64,000 bases of DNA. It comes from Mycobacterium europaeum. Its GTDB lineage: Bacteria > Actinomycetota > Actinomycetes > Mycobacteriales > Mycobacteriaceae. The number at the start of each line of letters is the position of its first letter. The first letter of the stretch is position 1. The stretch lies in the NCBI RefSeq assembly GCF_002102155.1, contig NZ_LQOU01000028.1:1-64000 (forward strand). The letters run 5' to 3'. The position numbers and the translations under genes were made by a program. Positions 1-8,988 of the stretch are shown piece by piece. Below the pieces are notes generated by a model. The model ran no database searches. It was given only the letters and a program-made list of their open reading frames with translations, and was not told the DNA's origin.

Positions 1-455
1 CGCGACTCATCGGGCATCGACACAGGTGTAACCCATGACGCGACTCATGTGTCACCTATGTCGTGAACTCACACACCTCCGCCACCGCCAAAGCTGTCAG
101 CGGGTTCGCTTAGCTAGACAGCCTGTTTTTCTGTTTGCTGGGCGCCACCGCGGCCGCCTCATGAGCACACTTTGACCGCATCCTTGCATGAATGTCTGGC
201 ACAGAGCGTCGCAGCGACGGTCGCTTCCCCGGAGCATTCGGTCAGCGCTGCCTAGCCGGGCCCAGCCTCGCCGTCCGGCGGCCAGTACCCCGTGTAGCCC
301 CAGCTGCAGGCATTCTCGCCCACGCCGCCGACGAAGCCACCGGGCGGCGGTCCCGCATGGAGTCGAGCCACTGCGGACGCGCGGTCAGCTGACTCATTCG
401 CGTGCTGCAAGACTTCGAGCGCCGATTCTGCCGTGGCGGAGCACGACCCGAAGCG
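1..455. other. Gene-free edge region with short repeated motif
   Basis: No convincing gene is seen on either strand. The first 60 bases contain the ten-mer CGCGACTCAT twice (1-10 and 39-48), next to the segment GTGTCACCTATGTCGTGAAC. This resembles the end of a mycobacterial insertion sequence lying to the left of the window, but no transposase is visible, so the idea is weak. The rest is the downstream flank of the lipoprotein gene. Confidence 0.3.
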
Positions 456-1034
456 TCATCGCCCGGTTAACTGGCTGGTGATATCAACGCCGGCCCCGGG
501 GTCGTGGTGGTGGTCGTTCGGATCGCGACATTCCCCATACAGGAGAATCTGCCCTCGGCTGTGGTCCGAAGGTATGTACCCCAAGTTGGCGGTGACACCG
601 TCTTTATTGAGGGTGGTGCCGTGGAGGTGCTGTCCTGGCGGGGCGCCATCGTGCCAGCCGTTTGCGCGCATTGCATCGCGGACGTGCTGGAAGTAGCTGT
701 CGGGGTCTCCCTGCAGCAAAAACCCGATGGTGACCCTGCCTTGATAAGGGGGATCGCCCTGATCGTTGCACGAGGCGAAGGAGAATCCGCCGTCCACGCC
801 TTGAAGATTGGCGATGGCCACGATTTGTTTGGCTGGTTCGATTACTTGTGCCATGGTCTGGTCATCGGTGAGCGGGTGGGCTGAATCATCGAATGGATTC
901 GTCGATGGACCCGAAGAATGCGGTTTGTTCATCACCAGTGCACACCCTCCCAACAGCATGACGATGAGTGCGAGGGCAGCAAGCCCCGCTTTCTGCGGCC
1001 CCCTGCCTGGGGACTCAGTGGTGGTGTTCAGCAT
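456..1034 (-). CDS. Small lipoprotein, LppJ-like
   Basis: A 192-residue predicted lipoprotein. The N-terminus has a hydrophobic segment (about residues 16-28) ending in the lipobox LLGGC, with Cys31 as the lipidated residue; the mature part is hydrophilic with several Cys. I chose ATG 1034 because it overlaps the 3' end of the upstream hydrolase gene by 20 bases in another frame, which suggests translational coupling; a start at 1091 would put a hydrophilic extension before the signal. The pair hydrolase plus lipoprotein recalls Rv2079-lppJ of M. tuberculosis (recalled, not searched). Role unknown; it may be a partner or protective protein for the upstream enzyme. Confidence 0.75.
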   Translation of the reverse strand: MLNTTTESPGRGPQKAGLAALALIVMLLGGCALVMNKPHSSGPSTNPFDDSAHPLTDDQTMAQVIEPAKQIVAIANLQGVDGGFSFASCNDQGDPPYQGRVTIGFLLQGDPDSYFQHVRDAMRANGWHDGAPPGQHLHGTTLNKDGVTANLGYIPSDHSRGQILLYGECRDPNDHHHDPGAGVDITSQLTGR

Positions 1035-2952
1035 CGAAGTAATGATCGCTGGTAACGGATCCAGGTGAGCGGTCCCACTCCGGGTCGACAAATGCCGGCG
1101 TCTGGGGGCCTACATTGACCGGCCCGAGCCCGGGAATATTGATCTGCACGCCCGGCTGATGACGATGCCCCGCCGTCATCCCGTCGGCTTGCAGTGCATC
1201 GCCATGACCCGAGGCGATGTCGGCCATACTGTGTAGCGCCTCGCCTCCGAGGTTGTAGTACTGCGAATGGTCGTGCCGGGCGTTGATGCCGTCAGAACCG
1301 GGTACTTCCGCGCGGAACCGAACCGATCCGAAGCCGTCGGCGGCCGGATCGACCCCCAGGCCCGGGTCCGTGCCGAGCCACTGGCCACCGATGTCTCCTC
1401 CAAATATGGACTTGCTCAGACCATTTGATTCGCCGATCAGACTGATCGGGTCGGTGGACGCCGCTCCCACATAAACGTGGCCGCCATCGAGGTGGAAGTC
1501 GGCAGCGCTGTGGGCCATGTCGGTTCCGGGGCAGCCGATGAGCACCGCGTCGTTCGCGTGCATATTGTGCATGGCGAAGGCATCCGCGACCGTCGTCGAG
1601 CCGTAAGAGTGGCCCAGCACCGTGACGTGTTGGCCGCCGCCTAGGTGCGTAGCCCACAGGCCGTTCACATCTTGCGCCAGCGCCTCGCTGCCGGTGCGGG
1701 CGAGCATGGGTGTCGAGATGCGTTGGAGGTCTTTGAACTCGTTAGGAGCGTCATAGCCCATCCACGCAATCACCGCGGTGGGGTTGTTCGGGTCGGCGGC
1801 GTTAGCTTGTCCGTAGAGGTTCAGTGCGTCGTTGTGGCCCTCGTGCAGCCAGCCGCCTTTGACGCTGCTGCTGGTGCCGGGGACGATCACGGCGGTGTTC
1901 TTGGCCGTGTCGGGGTTGCCGATGCAGACCGCAGCGCGTCCCTTGCCTCCGAACGCCGTGGGATCGTATGCGAAGAGGTAGACAGGGTTATGGCCGTGAT
2001 CAGAGTCGTGGTCGAGGCCCTGCTTGGTCTCGTCGGCGTTGTGGTAGCGGGTGATGTCGGTGTCGGACAGTCCGTATTTCCCGGGGTCACGGAGGACATC
2101 GTCGACTGAGACCCCGCTGCGGTTGGCGATGCCGCGCACGCGGCTGAGGTCTTGGTTCATCACTGAAATGTTGGCGTCACTGCGGGCGAGGACTGGGACG
2201 CCGTTGAGGTTGCCGATCTTGTCGGGGTGCTCAGCGATGAACCTCTGGCGTTGTTCGGGTGTCAGGGATGTCCACCACCGGTTCACGTCCTCTGGCTTCG
2301 TATTCGGCGGCGGGATTTGAGGATCTGCGTCCGCTTGCTCGAGATCCTCCGGGGCAAAGCCATCGGTGCGTAGATTCCCCAGTGCCGACTCCAGCGTTGC
2401 CGAGTATCCGTTGCGGATGGAATTCACCTGGTTGAGAGCATCTCGTGTTTCATCGACGGCATCGGCCTTGGCGTCGTTGATCAACGATTGCAGTTGAGAC
2501 CGGCTGTGTGCGTCAAGTGTGGGATCGTCCAAATCCTTCTTCGCTGCGCCGATTAGTTTGTCGAGCAATTGCAGCTGACGCTCCAGCGCAGCGATGACCT
2601 GGCTTCCGGCTTTTTGCGCCTCGGCCAACGCAGCTGCGATGTTTTCCAGATCAGCCCCGATCTTGGGCAGCTGAAGGGACTGCGCGCCAAGCGATTTGAC
2701 CACCCGCTGAACCTCGGCCGAGTCGTTGATCGGGTGGTCGCCATTCTGGTGGTTCCACGCGGCGTCGAATCGGCTGCGGGCGAACTGGAAAGCGTGTTCC
2801 GCCTCCTCCGTGCACCGGCCAGCGTCATGAAAGGCCCCAGCCAGACGAGAGATCTCATACGGGCTGCCAGCCTGCAGGCTGTCATTGACTGCCCACGGAT
2901 CACCGCCGGCCCCCGCGATTAATTCTGCTTCGCTCAGGTTTGCAAGCTGCAT
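1015..2952 (-). CDS. DUF1023 alpha/beta hydrolase with helical N-terminal domain
   Basis: A 645-residue two-part protein. Residues 1 to about 190 are helical and contain the blocks AGGDPWAVN, SWNHQNG-like AWNHQNGD, INDSAEVQR and LPKIGADLENIAAAL; the same domain opens the protein at 7267-8907. The C-terminal half is an alpha/beta hydrolase with the nucleophile elbow GHSYGS (Ser449), typical of DUF1023 proteins. No Sec signal peptide is present. The N-terminal helices with a W-x-x-x-G turn look like a type VII-type targeting or partner-binding module, but that is inference. It is the first gene of an operon with the lipoprotein. Substrate is unknown; esterase or lipase activity is possible. Confidence 0.85.
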   Translation of the reverse strand: MQLANLSEAELIAGAGGDPWAVNDSLQAGSPYEISRLAGAFHDAGRCTEEAEHAFQFARSRFDAAWNHQNGDHPINDSAEVQRVVKSLGAQSLQLPKIGADLENIAAALAEAQKAGSQVIAALERQLQLLDKLIGAAKKDLDDPTLDAHSRSQLQSLINDAKADAVDETRDALNQVNSIRNGYSATLESALGNLRTDGFAPEDLEQADADPQIPPPNTKPEDVNRWWTSLTPEQRQRFIAEHPDKIGNLNGVPVLARSDANISVMNQDLSRVRGIANRSGVSVDDVLRDPGKYGLSDTDITRYHNADETKQGLDHDSDHGHNPVYLFAYDPTAFGGKGRAAVCIGNPDTAKNTAVIVPGTSSSVKGGWLHEGHNDALNLYGQANAADPNNPTAVIAWMGYDAPNEFKDLQRISTPMLARTGSEALAQDVNGLWATHLGGGQHVTVLGHSYGSTTVADAFAMHNMHANDAVLIGCPGTDMAHSAADFHLDGGHVYVGAASTDPISLIGESNGLSKSIFGGDIGGQWLGTDPGLGVDPAADGFGSVRFRAEVPGSDGINARHDHSQYYNLGGEALHSMADIASGHGDALQADGMTAGHRHQPGVQINIPGLGPVNVGPQTPAFVDPEWDRSPGSVTSDHYFDAEHHH

Positions 2953-3177
2953 CGCGTCGGCTGCGGCCGGCCAGCACTGACGAACACGGTCGCCCCCTTC
3001 TGGGTCGATGTAACCGTACTGCTGTGGTTCCAGCGGTCAAGTCACTGATGCCGTCCCGACCTGTTCGATTCCCGTTCCGCGAACCATCATCGCGAGGAGC
3101 ATTAGATCACGGTTGGGGCTAATGTCACGCAGTCTGCGCTACGTTGACGATTTCGGATTTTGACTTTGATCGAATGA
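2953..3177. other. Intergenic, no gene seen
   Basis: Upstream flank of the DUF1023 hydrolase gene. Short open frames here lack coding character. It may hold the promoter of that gene, but I could not place a convincing -10 element. Confidence 0.4.
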
Positions 3178-3385
3178 TGTAGGTCGTCCTGCTCTCGCCC
3201 ATCGGCACCCATTCGTCGTGCAGCCAAACTGCGGCAACGTAGACACGCGGCGCTCGACGAGGCTGACGAAGAGCTGCGCCAGCTCATCCGCGAGGGATTC
3301 GAGCACGGAATCTCGCGCGAGAAGACGGCCGAGGCGGCGGGCGTGTCATTGCCGCACGTCCCACCAACTCCGCGACGGCCGCTAG
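3178..3385 (+). pseudogene. Broken small helix-turn-helix protein
   Basis: One frame reads a coiled then helix-turn-helix segment: AKLRQRRHAALDEADEEL, then LIREGFEHGISREKTAEAAG and VSLPHV. Actinobacterial small DNA-binding proteins of this type usually end in a motif like HQIRDGRR. Here that ending (HQLRDGR followed by TAG at 3383) appears only after skipping one base near 3361, and no ATG or GTG start exists in frame before the upstream stop at 3175. Both features point to a decayed gene with a one-base insertion and lost 5' end. The match is by eye and from memory of the family. Confidence 0.4.
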
Positions 3386-3578
3386 ATCACCGGCCGATCA
3401 AGGCCAAGCCATGGTCTTTGAGTCCGAAGCGGATTGAAGCACCGGCTCGACAGTCGCCGGCCCATCGACGGGAGCAACCGTCAGAGTTGTGGGCCGCATT
3501 CGCTAGCGGGTCCCGTCCGTCGGGTTGATTACGTCGAAGCCGCCAGAGGAATGCACTGCCTCTGACCGGGAGGCGGCC
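3386..3578. other. Intergenic, no gene seen
   Basis: Downstream of the decayed helix-turn-helix gene and downstream of the methyltransferase stop. No structure stands out. Confidence 0.35.
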
Positions 3579-4421
3579 TCACGCCTTGGCGAAGCAGTAC
3601 ATCCGGTATTCCATAGGTCCGCCGCTTTGCAGGCCCTGGTACGTATTCCATACAAATTGGTACCCACGGGTGACGGCGAAGCTGCGCGCGAAGGCCGGCA
3701 CAAGTGCGTTGACCACCGCCATCCACCACTGTGAGTTCTTCTCCATCCCGCGCATGACCTCTGAATTGATCATCCGCTGCGAAAGAATCCGCATCGGCGC
3801 CTCGGCTAATTCTGCTTCCCAGGTGGCAGTGCCCGCGGTGAGGCGGAAATCGGCGTAGAGGAAATGCCCGCCGGGGCGCAGCACACGTACAACTTCGGAG
3901 AGGAATCGGGGAAACTGCGCGTAGAGGTGTGAGGATTCGATGTTGATCACCGCGTCGAACGATTCGTCCGGGAAAGGCAGGTTCTCGGCGTCACCTTCCA
4001 CGAACTTCAGGCCGGCAAGATTGTGCCTTTCCCGGCAAAAGGCCACACCGGCCGGATTCAAATCCAGTCCCGTGTATGACGCTGGGTGCAGGGTGCGGGT
4101 GAGGTAGGAGGCTCCGCCGCCGTGACCGCAACCGACCTCCAGCACGTCCTTACCGCGGAGGTCGACCTGAGTTGCCGTGCGGTGATAAAGCTGGATGAAA
4201 TACCGGTTCGGTTCGTCGGAGGGCGCCAGCGGAACGCCCATTGGTGGATCTTCTTCATAACCGTAATTGAGGAACACAACGTCATTGACGGACAGCTTGC
4301 GTGTTAAGTAGCGGTAGAAAAACTTCTGATAAAAGTACTCGTGAATATACTGCGCGTACTTCGCGCTGGCCTTATCCCACAGGAGGCGGCGAAAGCCGCG
4401 CTGTTGACCCTGCAGCGCCAT
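3579..4421 (-). CDS. SAM-dependent O-methyltransferase, Rv2952 family
   Basis: A 280-residue class I methyltransferase. The SAM-binding motif [11 protein letters not shown] lies near residues 93-103, followed by the acidic GLDLNPAG loop, [16 protein letters not shown], and [17 protein letters not shown]. These blocks closely match Rv2952, which O-methylates phthiotriol and phenolphthiotriol in dimycocerosate lipids, and the related glycopeptidolipid and fatty-acid O-methyltransferases. No dimycocerosate or glycopeptidolipid genes are nearby, so the lipid substrate cannot be assigned. It stands alone on the minus strand. Confidence 0.85.
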   Translation of the reverse strand: MALQGQQRGFRRLLWDKASAKYAQYIHEYFYQKFFYRYLTRKLSVNDVVFLNYGYEEDPPMGVPLAPSDEPNRYFIQLYHRTATQVDLRGKDVLEVGCGHGGGASYLTRTLHPASYTGLDLNPAGVAFCRERHNLAGLKFVEGDAENLPFPDESFDAVINIESSHLYAQFPRFLSEVVRVLRPGGHFLYADFRLTAGTATWEAELAEAPMRILSQRMINSEVMRGMEKNSQWWMAVVNALVPAFARSFAVTRGYQFVWNTYQGLQSGGPMEYRMYCFAKA

Positions 4422-4748
4422 GGCCGGAGCATAGCAAAAGCCAGCTTGATCCTGATCGGATTCAGCGCGATCGACTTAACCCGGCTTCCGCCAGACCGGC
4501 GGCCGTTCTTGAGTGCGGTGCCAACGTTTTCTGGATGGGTTCAAAAGTGCACCAAAGGTGTTCGGCCCTGAGTGGGCCGCCGCCCGTCACGAGCGAGTCC
4601 GACCCCGTACCAGAGGGGCCGGTGGATGCGCTCGGCCGCCCGATGGGGACCTTCCCTGCAGCGAATGGGTTGTGATTCCCGGCAGTCCCGGCCGAAGGTG
4701 GATAGCATGGCCTCACGGACAACTGCACGGCGCGCAGTAAGAGGCCAC
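4422..4748. other. Divergent intergenic region
   Basis: Lies between the start of the methyltransferase (minus) and the CAP-domain gene (plus). The open frames here are overlapping and give no recognisable protein. A Shine-Dalgarno AAGAGG at 4738-4743 serves the plus-strand gene. Confidence 0.45.
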
Positions 4749-5228
4749 ATGACGAACAAAGTCGCGATCGCCGCCATCTTCTCGTCTTGCTGTGTCCTCA
4801 TGGTGGCTGTGGGCACGGCCGCTGAATTCGTGGCGCACGCAGACGATTCGGTCGCTGTCCTGTACAGCGGCGTCAACGGGCTTCGCCAACCTTGCGGGCC
4901 GCTCACAGACGACCCGCGTTTGAGGCTGGCGGCGCAGTGGCACGCCGACGATATGTTGCGCACCGGTTTAAGCGGCCATATCGGTTCCGACGGCTCTTCG
5001 CCGCGGACGCGCATCGCAGAAGCCGGCTACAGCAGGCCCCCCGCCACGGGTGAGATTGTCTTCTGGGGCACCGGATCAGCCGCGAATGCCACCCAGGCCC
5101 TCGACTCGTGGATGCAAAGCCCTCCGCACCGAGGGATCATCATGAATTGCGCTTTCACCGCGGCCGGCTTCGCCACCGCCTGGGATGGCAACAAGATGAC
5201 CGTGGTGGGTGATTTCGCGGCTTCCTAA
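4749..5228 (+). CDS. Secreted CAP/SCP-domain protein
   Basis: A 159-residue exported protein: hydrophobic N-terminal segment (about residues 5-25) ending in a signal-peptidase-like VAHAD, then a compact CAP (SCP/PR1, YkwD-type) domain. The domain keeps LRLAAQWHADDM, an HIGSDGSSPRTRI block, AGYSRPPATGEIVFWG and QSPPHRGIIMN, the usual two-histidine cleft of CAP proteins. It ends at about the domain edge, so it is a short, single-domain form. ATG 4749 has AAGAGG five bases upstream; an in-frame ATG at 4707 is less likely. Biochemical function is unknown; bacterial CAP proteins act outside the cell. Confidence 0.75.
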   Translation: MTNKVAIAAIFSSCCVLMVAVGTAAEFVAHADDSVAVLYSGVNGLRQPCGPLTDDPRLRLAAQWHADDMLRTGLSGHIGSDGSSPRTRIAEAGYSRPPATGEIVFWGTGSAANATQALDSWMQSPPHRGIIMNCAFTAAGFATAWDGNKMTVVGDFAAS

Positions 5229-5285
5229 GTCATTGCTCTGCAAGACATTCGTTGCTCGACCAGACCAGTGACATAGAGTCGGCAC

Positions 5286-6683
5286 GTGGCGTCGGTTGAT
5301 CGGGGTCTCGTTCGCGCGGTCGCGAGGCTTGGCTTGGTTGCTGTGCTCGTGACGACCGCAGATGCCTGCACGTCTCACAAGCACGAATCGGCCTCGAGTC
5401 CGGCGACGCTCACGGCCGCGCCGATCGAAGGTGGGGATTGTGCGCCGGATCGGTTGGCGCGCTGCATACCCGGGCTGGCTGACGTACAAGACAATCTCTT
5501 CAACGGCGTGAGCGTCTACCAGCCCCGTCCGGGCTTCGGGGCAGAGCCGCCCTTCCAGGGTCGGGAGTCCACTCCTGAAGGCTGCCAGCGTCTACCGAGG
5601 TTCGGAGCGACGGATAAGCCGGAATTGGACGTGGAGTACAGCCCCGCCACAGACGCCACCGGCCGTTCCTTGAGCAATCGATTCGCCGCAAACGGCGGTG
5701 ATTCCGTCCGGATCCGGTTCACTGTTGCCGACGATCGCGACGACGTTGCGGGTGAGATGGCCGCGTGGGCTCGTCGGTGTCCCATGTGGACCACTGCCCA
5801 CTCCATGGACAGCGACGGCATCCAAGGCTGGCTGATCGGTGAATCCAGCGAACAGCTGACGCAGTATCAGTCGGGCGACACCGGCCTGCAATGGCCCTCC
5901 ATCGTCAACATCGCGGCGGCCACCGTGCTTCCCAGCAGAGTGACCGTGCAGGCGTGGTATCGCACGCCCGATCCGTCGGCGGCCTCGCGTAATCAACTTC
6001 TGTCGCAATTGATCAGCGCGGCAGGGCGACCGCGACCACGTTCGGCGCTGCCGCCACCGCTCGCCGACTGGAGCCGGGCTCAGATTTCGACCTTGCTTCC
6101 GGCACTCCGGGTGGACACCGGCATTGAGACCGATTCTGGTGACAACGAGACCTCCACCGGCGAGCCGGGCAGTCGGTTCTGGTCACTCTGCGCCTCCGGT
6201 GGCCGGGCCCCCGCCCAGCGATACGAACCCCTGGCAGGCTGGCAGGACTTCGACGGGTCGAAGTGGGACCAGCCGGGGAAGCCGCCGAGGCCCAAAGTAA
6301 AGATCAGCCGGGCGCTCGCGGGCGACAACTTCCTGGCCGATCTCCGGGCTGAGATCGCCAGTTGCACCGCGCACTTGGCCGAGAAGCCGACAGTGTGCGG
6401 GGACCGCCAGAACCGCCAGTTCCTCCAAACCGACTCGGCTGTCGCCGAAGGCGAGGACACGGTTCGGTTAACGCATCGGTGGATGCGGGAGGTTGATGTC
6501 CGTGGCCACGGCGTCTGTGGTGAAGGCGTCGAGGCGCTGCGAGTTGCCCAAGTGCGGGGGCTGATCGTCATCAGCAGCTCAAGCGACGGTGGTTGGCTAT
6601 TCAAGGGGGACACGCCGCCCCTGCCGCTGAGTAGCCTCGACGAGCTTCTCGCGGAGACCGTACGCAAGATCAAAGCCGCGTGA
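5286..6683 (+). CDS. Putative lipoprotein or secreted protein, unrecognised
   Basis: A 465-residue protein starting at GTG. The N-terminus has a basic stretch, a hydrophobic core and TADAC, with Cys28 as a possible lipidation site; the residue before Ala27 is Asp, so the lipobox is weak and plain secretion is possible. The body has many paired Cys (for example SLCASGGR, SCTAHL, TVCGDRQN, GVCGEG), suggesting disulphides in the envelope. No family recognised. It follows the CAP gene on the same strand at 57 bases and may share its transcript. Confidence 0.65.
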   Translation: MASVDRGLVRAVARLGLVAVLVTTADACTSHKHESASSPATLTAAPIEGGDCAPDRLARCIPGLADVQDNLFNGVSVYQPRPGFGAEPPFQGRESTPEGCQRLPRFGATDKPELDVEYSPATDATGRSLSNRFAANGGDSVRIRFTVADDRDDVAGEMAAWARRCPMWTTAHSMDSDGIQGWLIGESSEQLTQYQSGDTGLQWPSIVNIAAATVLPSRVTVQAWYRTPDPSAASRNQLLSQLISAAGRPRPRSALPPPLADWSRAQISTLLPALRVDTGIETDSGDNETSTGEPGSRFWSLCASGGRAPAQRYEPLAGWQDFDGSKWDQPGKPPRPKVKISRALAGDNFLADLRAEIASCTAHLAEKPTVCGDRQNRQFLQTDSAVAEGEDTVRLTHRWMREVDVRGHGVCGEGVEALRVAQVRGLIVISSSSDGGWLFKGDTPPLPLSSLDELLAETVRKIKAA

Positions 6684-6706
6684 GAACTGCTTGGCCCAAG
6701 CAACGT

Positions 6707-7228
6707 TCACACGTGTGGGAGCCAACCGGAGCCGTGCGGTGATAGCACGAAGCCACGCCCTTGCGGGTCTTTACATGCGGTCGTGCCGGAATTATCAACT
6801 CCGCATACAAACCCATTCACCGTGAGAGAGTGTTCCGGAGGAAGGGTCTTGATCGGCTGTCCGAGGATTACATGCGACGGTTCGCCTCCACTCGTCTGTT
6901 TAAGCCCACTGGTGGTTCCTATCGAATTGACGCCGTTAATCCCAGCGTCAGGATTTGATGCCGCCGGAGGTATGGCCGGCAAGTTATTTCCACTGCACGA
7001 TGCCTGATCGAGGGTGAATTTGCAGACGATGCCGTCCGGCGTGAGGAAGTACACTGTCTGTTCGGGCTGCCGTCCAGGGTTGGGCACTGAAATCTGATAA
7101 TCCTTCGTATTGGCGGGAGCGTATGTGCTCAGGTCGGGGAAGCTGAGCGCGTCGGCGTGCGCCGTGGATACACCCATTAAACCGGCGCACATAAGTGCGT
7201 AACAGCAGGTGAGCGTCTTTGCGGTCAT
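6707..7228 (-). CDS. Small secreted protein, partner of GH183 fusion
   Basis: A 173-residue protein with a clear Sec signal (hydrophobic CYALMCAGLMGV, cleavage after STAHA). The mature part is Cys-containing, with VCKFTLDQASCSG and FVCGVDNSGTTACKD. It begins 38 bases downstream of the GH183 fusion gene on the same strand, so it is very likely co-transcribed. The layout copies the hydrolase plus lipoprotein pair at the left end. No known family recognised; an accessory or inhibitor role towards the upstream enzyme is speculation. Confidence 0.7.
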   Translation of the reverse strand: MTAKTLTCCYALMCAGLMGVSTAHADALSFPDLSTYAPANTKDYQISVPNPGRQPEQTVYFLTPDGIVCKFTLDQASCSGNNLPAIPPAASNPDAGINGVNSIGTTSGLKQTSGGEPSHVILGQPIKTLPPEHSLTVNGFVCGVDNSGTTACKDPQGRGFVLSPHGSGWLPHV

Positions 7229-7266
7229 TTCGTTCCTATCGACTCCGGGCTCGACGTGTCAGGGTC

Positions 7267-8907
7267 TCAATGGAAAGGGTTGACTTGAAATTCTCGAGTT
7301 TGATAGGGCGTGCCGATAGCCAGACCATTCGCATCCTTCGCTGTATTCCATTGACTGACCAATATCTTCATGTCATCCAATGTTGAGCCAGGCATGATGT
7401 ATCCACCGTACGGCTGGGGCAGAAACTTAGGCGCTCCTGGATCTCCATTCTGCGCGACAATTGTTGTCGGCACGTTGCCGAATATACCGGTCGGATCAGG
7501 TCCGACCCGTACTTCCATGCGTCCGCCTTGAGCGTCGACATTGAATCCGGACAAGACAGGCTTACCGCCGATCTCCCGAAAGCTGAGCTCCCCGTAGCGG
7601 TCGGTAGTCACCGGCGCGGCATGTTGCCCTGCCTGGCCCCAGGCGTTGCCGGTCCACGGTTGCCAACTGTTGCGATCGAACACTTTGTCCGGGTCTGCCC
7701 GGTACACGGTGACGCCTCGGCTGCGATCGAAGGAGTCGGCGGCGATGTAGACCTTGCCGTCCGAGCCCTTGTAGCCGCTGACCTGAGTGGGTGCGTCTGC
7801 CGCGGGGCGGAAGGAGCCAGGCACCATCGTCCAGCCTTTGCCGGGATCGCCATTGACTTCGACCAGCCACGAACCCACGGGCTGAAGATCTCCCTTGGTG
7901 CCCGTCACCATCATGTATGTCTTGTTCCCGAGCGTGATTGTTCCGGCGGGTAGCGTGTCGTCGATTCCCGCCTTGACCGCCTCGTCGGGCATGGTGAATA
8001 GCTCATGGCCACTGTCCTTGGCTCCGGTCAACGGCGCTCCGAAGTGCGGGCGTCCGTCGGCGTCGAAGGTCACCGGTACGGCCACGGATCGGTAATGCAG
8101 ACCCTCGCCGACCTTGTTGCCAGCGAATGAATCCCCAAAGATGGCGAGAAATTTTCCTGGTTGTCCCGGCACCTCGACGATCTCGCCAAGATCTGCCGCG
8201 CCGATCCCCGGTATGCCGGGCACGCCGCCGGTACCGGCGATTGGCCCGAGGTCTCGCACCTCACCCCGCAACGGACGCTCCATGGTGTCGTCGACGGCGG
8301 CGGGTGGGTCGTAGCCCTCGCTGTGCAACGAGCCCAGCGCTTTGTGCAAGGTATCCGAGTAGCCGTTGCGGATGGAGTTCATCTGCTTCACCGCGTCGCG
8401 GACGTCGTCCACGGCGTCGGCGTGGGCGGCTTCCATGATCATGCGCAGCTTTGCTACCTCCTTCGGCGGAAGGCTGGGATCCCGCAGATCCGCTTGCGCG
8501 GCGCCATAAAGCTCGTCGAGCCAATGCAACTGATGCTCCAAGGTGGCGATCTCGGCGGCACCCTGCTTCTGCGCATCGGCCAAGGCGCCGGCGATGTTCT
8601 CCAAGTCTGCGCCGATCTTGGGCAGTTGCTCCGATTGGGCGCCAAGGGATTTCGTCAACCGCTGCACTTCCGCGGAGTCGTTGATCGGGTTGTCGCCGTT
8701 CTGGTGGTTCCACGACTCGCGGAAGCGCTGCTGGGCAATCTGGAAGGCATGGTCGGCTTCGGCGGTGTGTCGGCCCGCGGCATAGAACGTCTCAGCCAGG
8801 CGTGAGATTTGAAAAGGGCTACCCGCTTGCAGGCTCCGGTTGATCGCCCAGGGGTCGCCCCCGGCCGAGGCGATCAGCTCCGGCTCGCTCAGATGAGTCA
8901 GAGTCAT
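7267..8907 (-). CDS. GH183 (DUF4185) domain fused to shared helical N-terminal domain
   Basis: A 546-residue fusion. Residues 1 to about 190 repeat the helical domain of the protein at 1015-2952 (AGGDPWAIN, SWNHQNGD, INDSAEVQR, LPKIGADLENIAGAL). From about residue 210 there is a DUF4185 domain with GIGAADLGEIVEVPG and FGDSFAG near its start and QPYGGYIMPGSTLDD and VNPFH at its end; these match the second DUF4185 protein at 61487. DUF4185 is family GH183, whose characterised members are endo-D-arabinanases acting on mycobacterial arabinan. Start ATG 8907 fits the paralogue and has GGAAGGGGG upstream; the longer frame from 8958 is less likely. It has no Sec signal, unlike the other copy. Confidence 0.85.
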   Translation of the reverse strand: MTLTHLSEPELIASAGGDPWAINRSLQAGSPFQISRLAETFYAAGRHTAEADHAFQIAQQRFRESWNHQNGDNPINDSAEVQRLTKSLGAQSEQLPKIGADLENIAGALADAQKQGAAEIATLEHQLHWLDELYGAAQADLRDPSLPPKEVAKLRMIMEAAHADAVDDVRDAVKQMNSIRNGYSDTLHKALGSLHSEGYDPPAAVDDTMERPLRGEVRDLGPIAGTGGVPGIPGIGAADLGEIVEVPGQPGKFLAIFGDSFAGNKVGEGLHYRSVAVPVTFDADGRPHFGAPLTGAKDSGHELFTMPDEAVKAGIDDTLPAGTITLGNKTYMMVTGTKGDLQPVGSWLVEVNGDPGKGWTMVPGSFRPAADAPTQVSGYKGSDGKVYIAADSFDRSRGVTVYRADPDKVFDRNSWQPWTGNAWGQAGQHAAPVTTDRYGELSFREIGGKPVLSGFNVDAQGGRMEVRVGPDPTGIFGNVPTTIVAQNGDPGAPKFLPQPYGGYIMPGSTLDDMKILVSQWNTAKDANGLAIGTPYQTREFQVNPFH

Positions 8908-8988
8908 CGCCGCCCCCTTCCCGCGGGTCAACCCTACTACCGCAAAAAGGGCGTTCAACGGCGAATTCGGCTAACCGAACGGCCCCGC

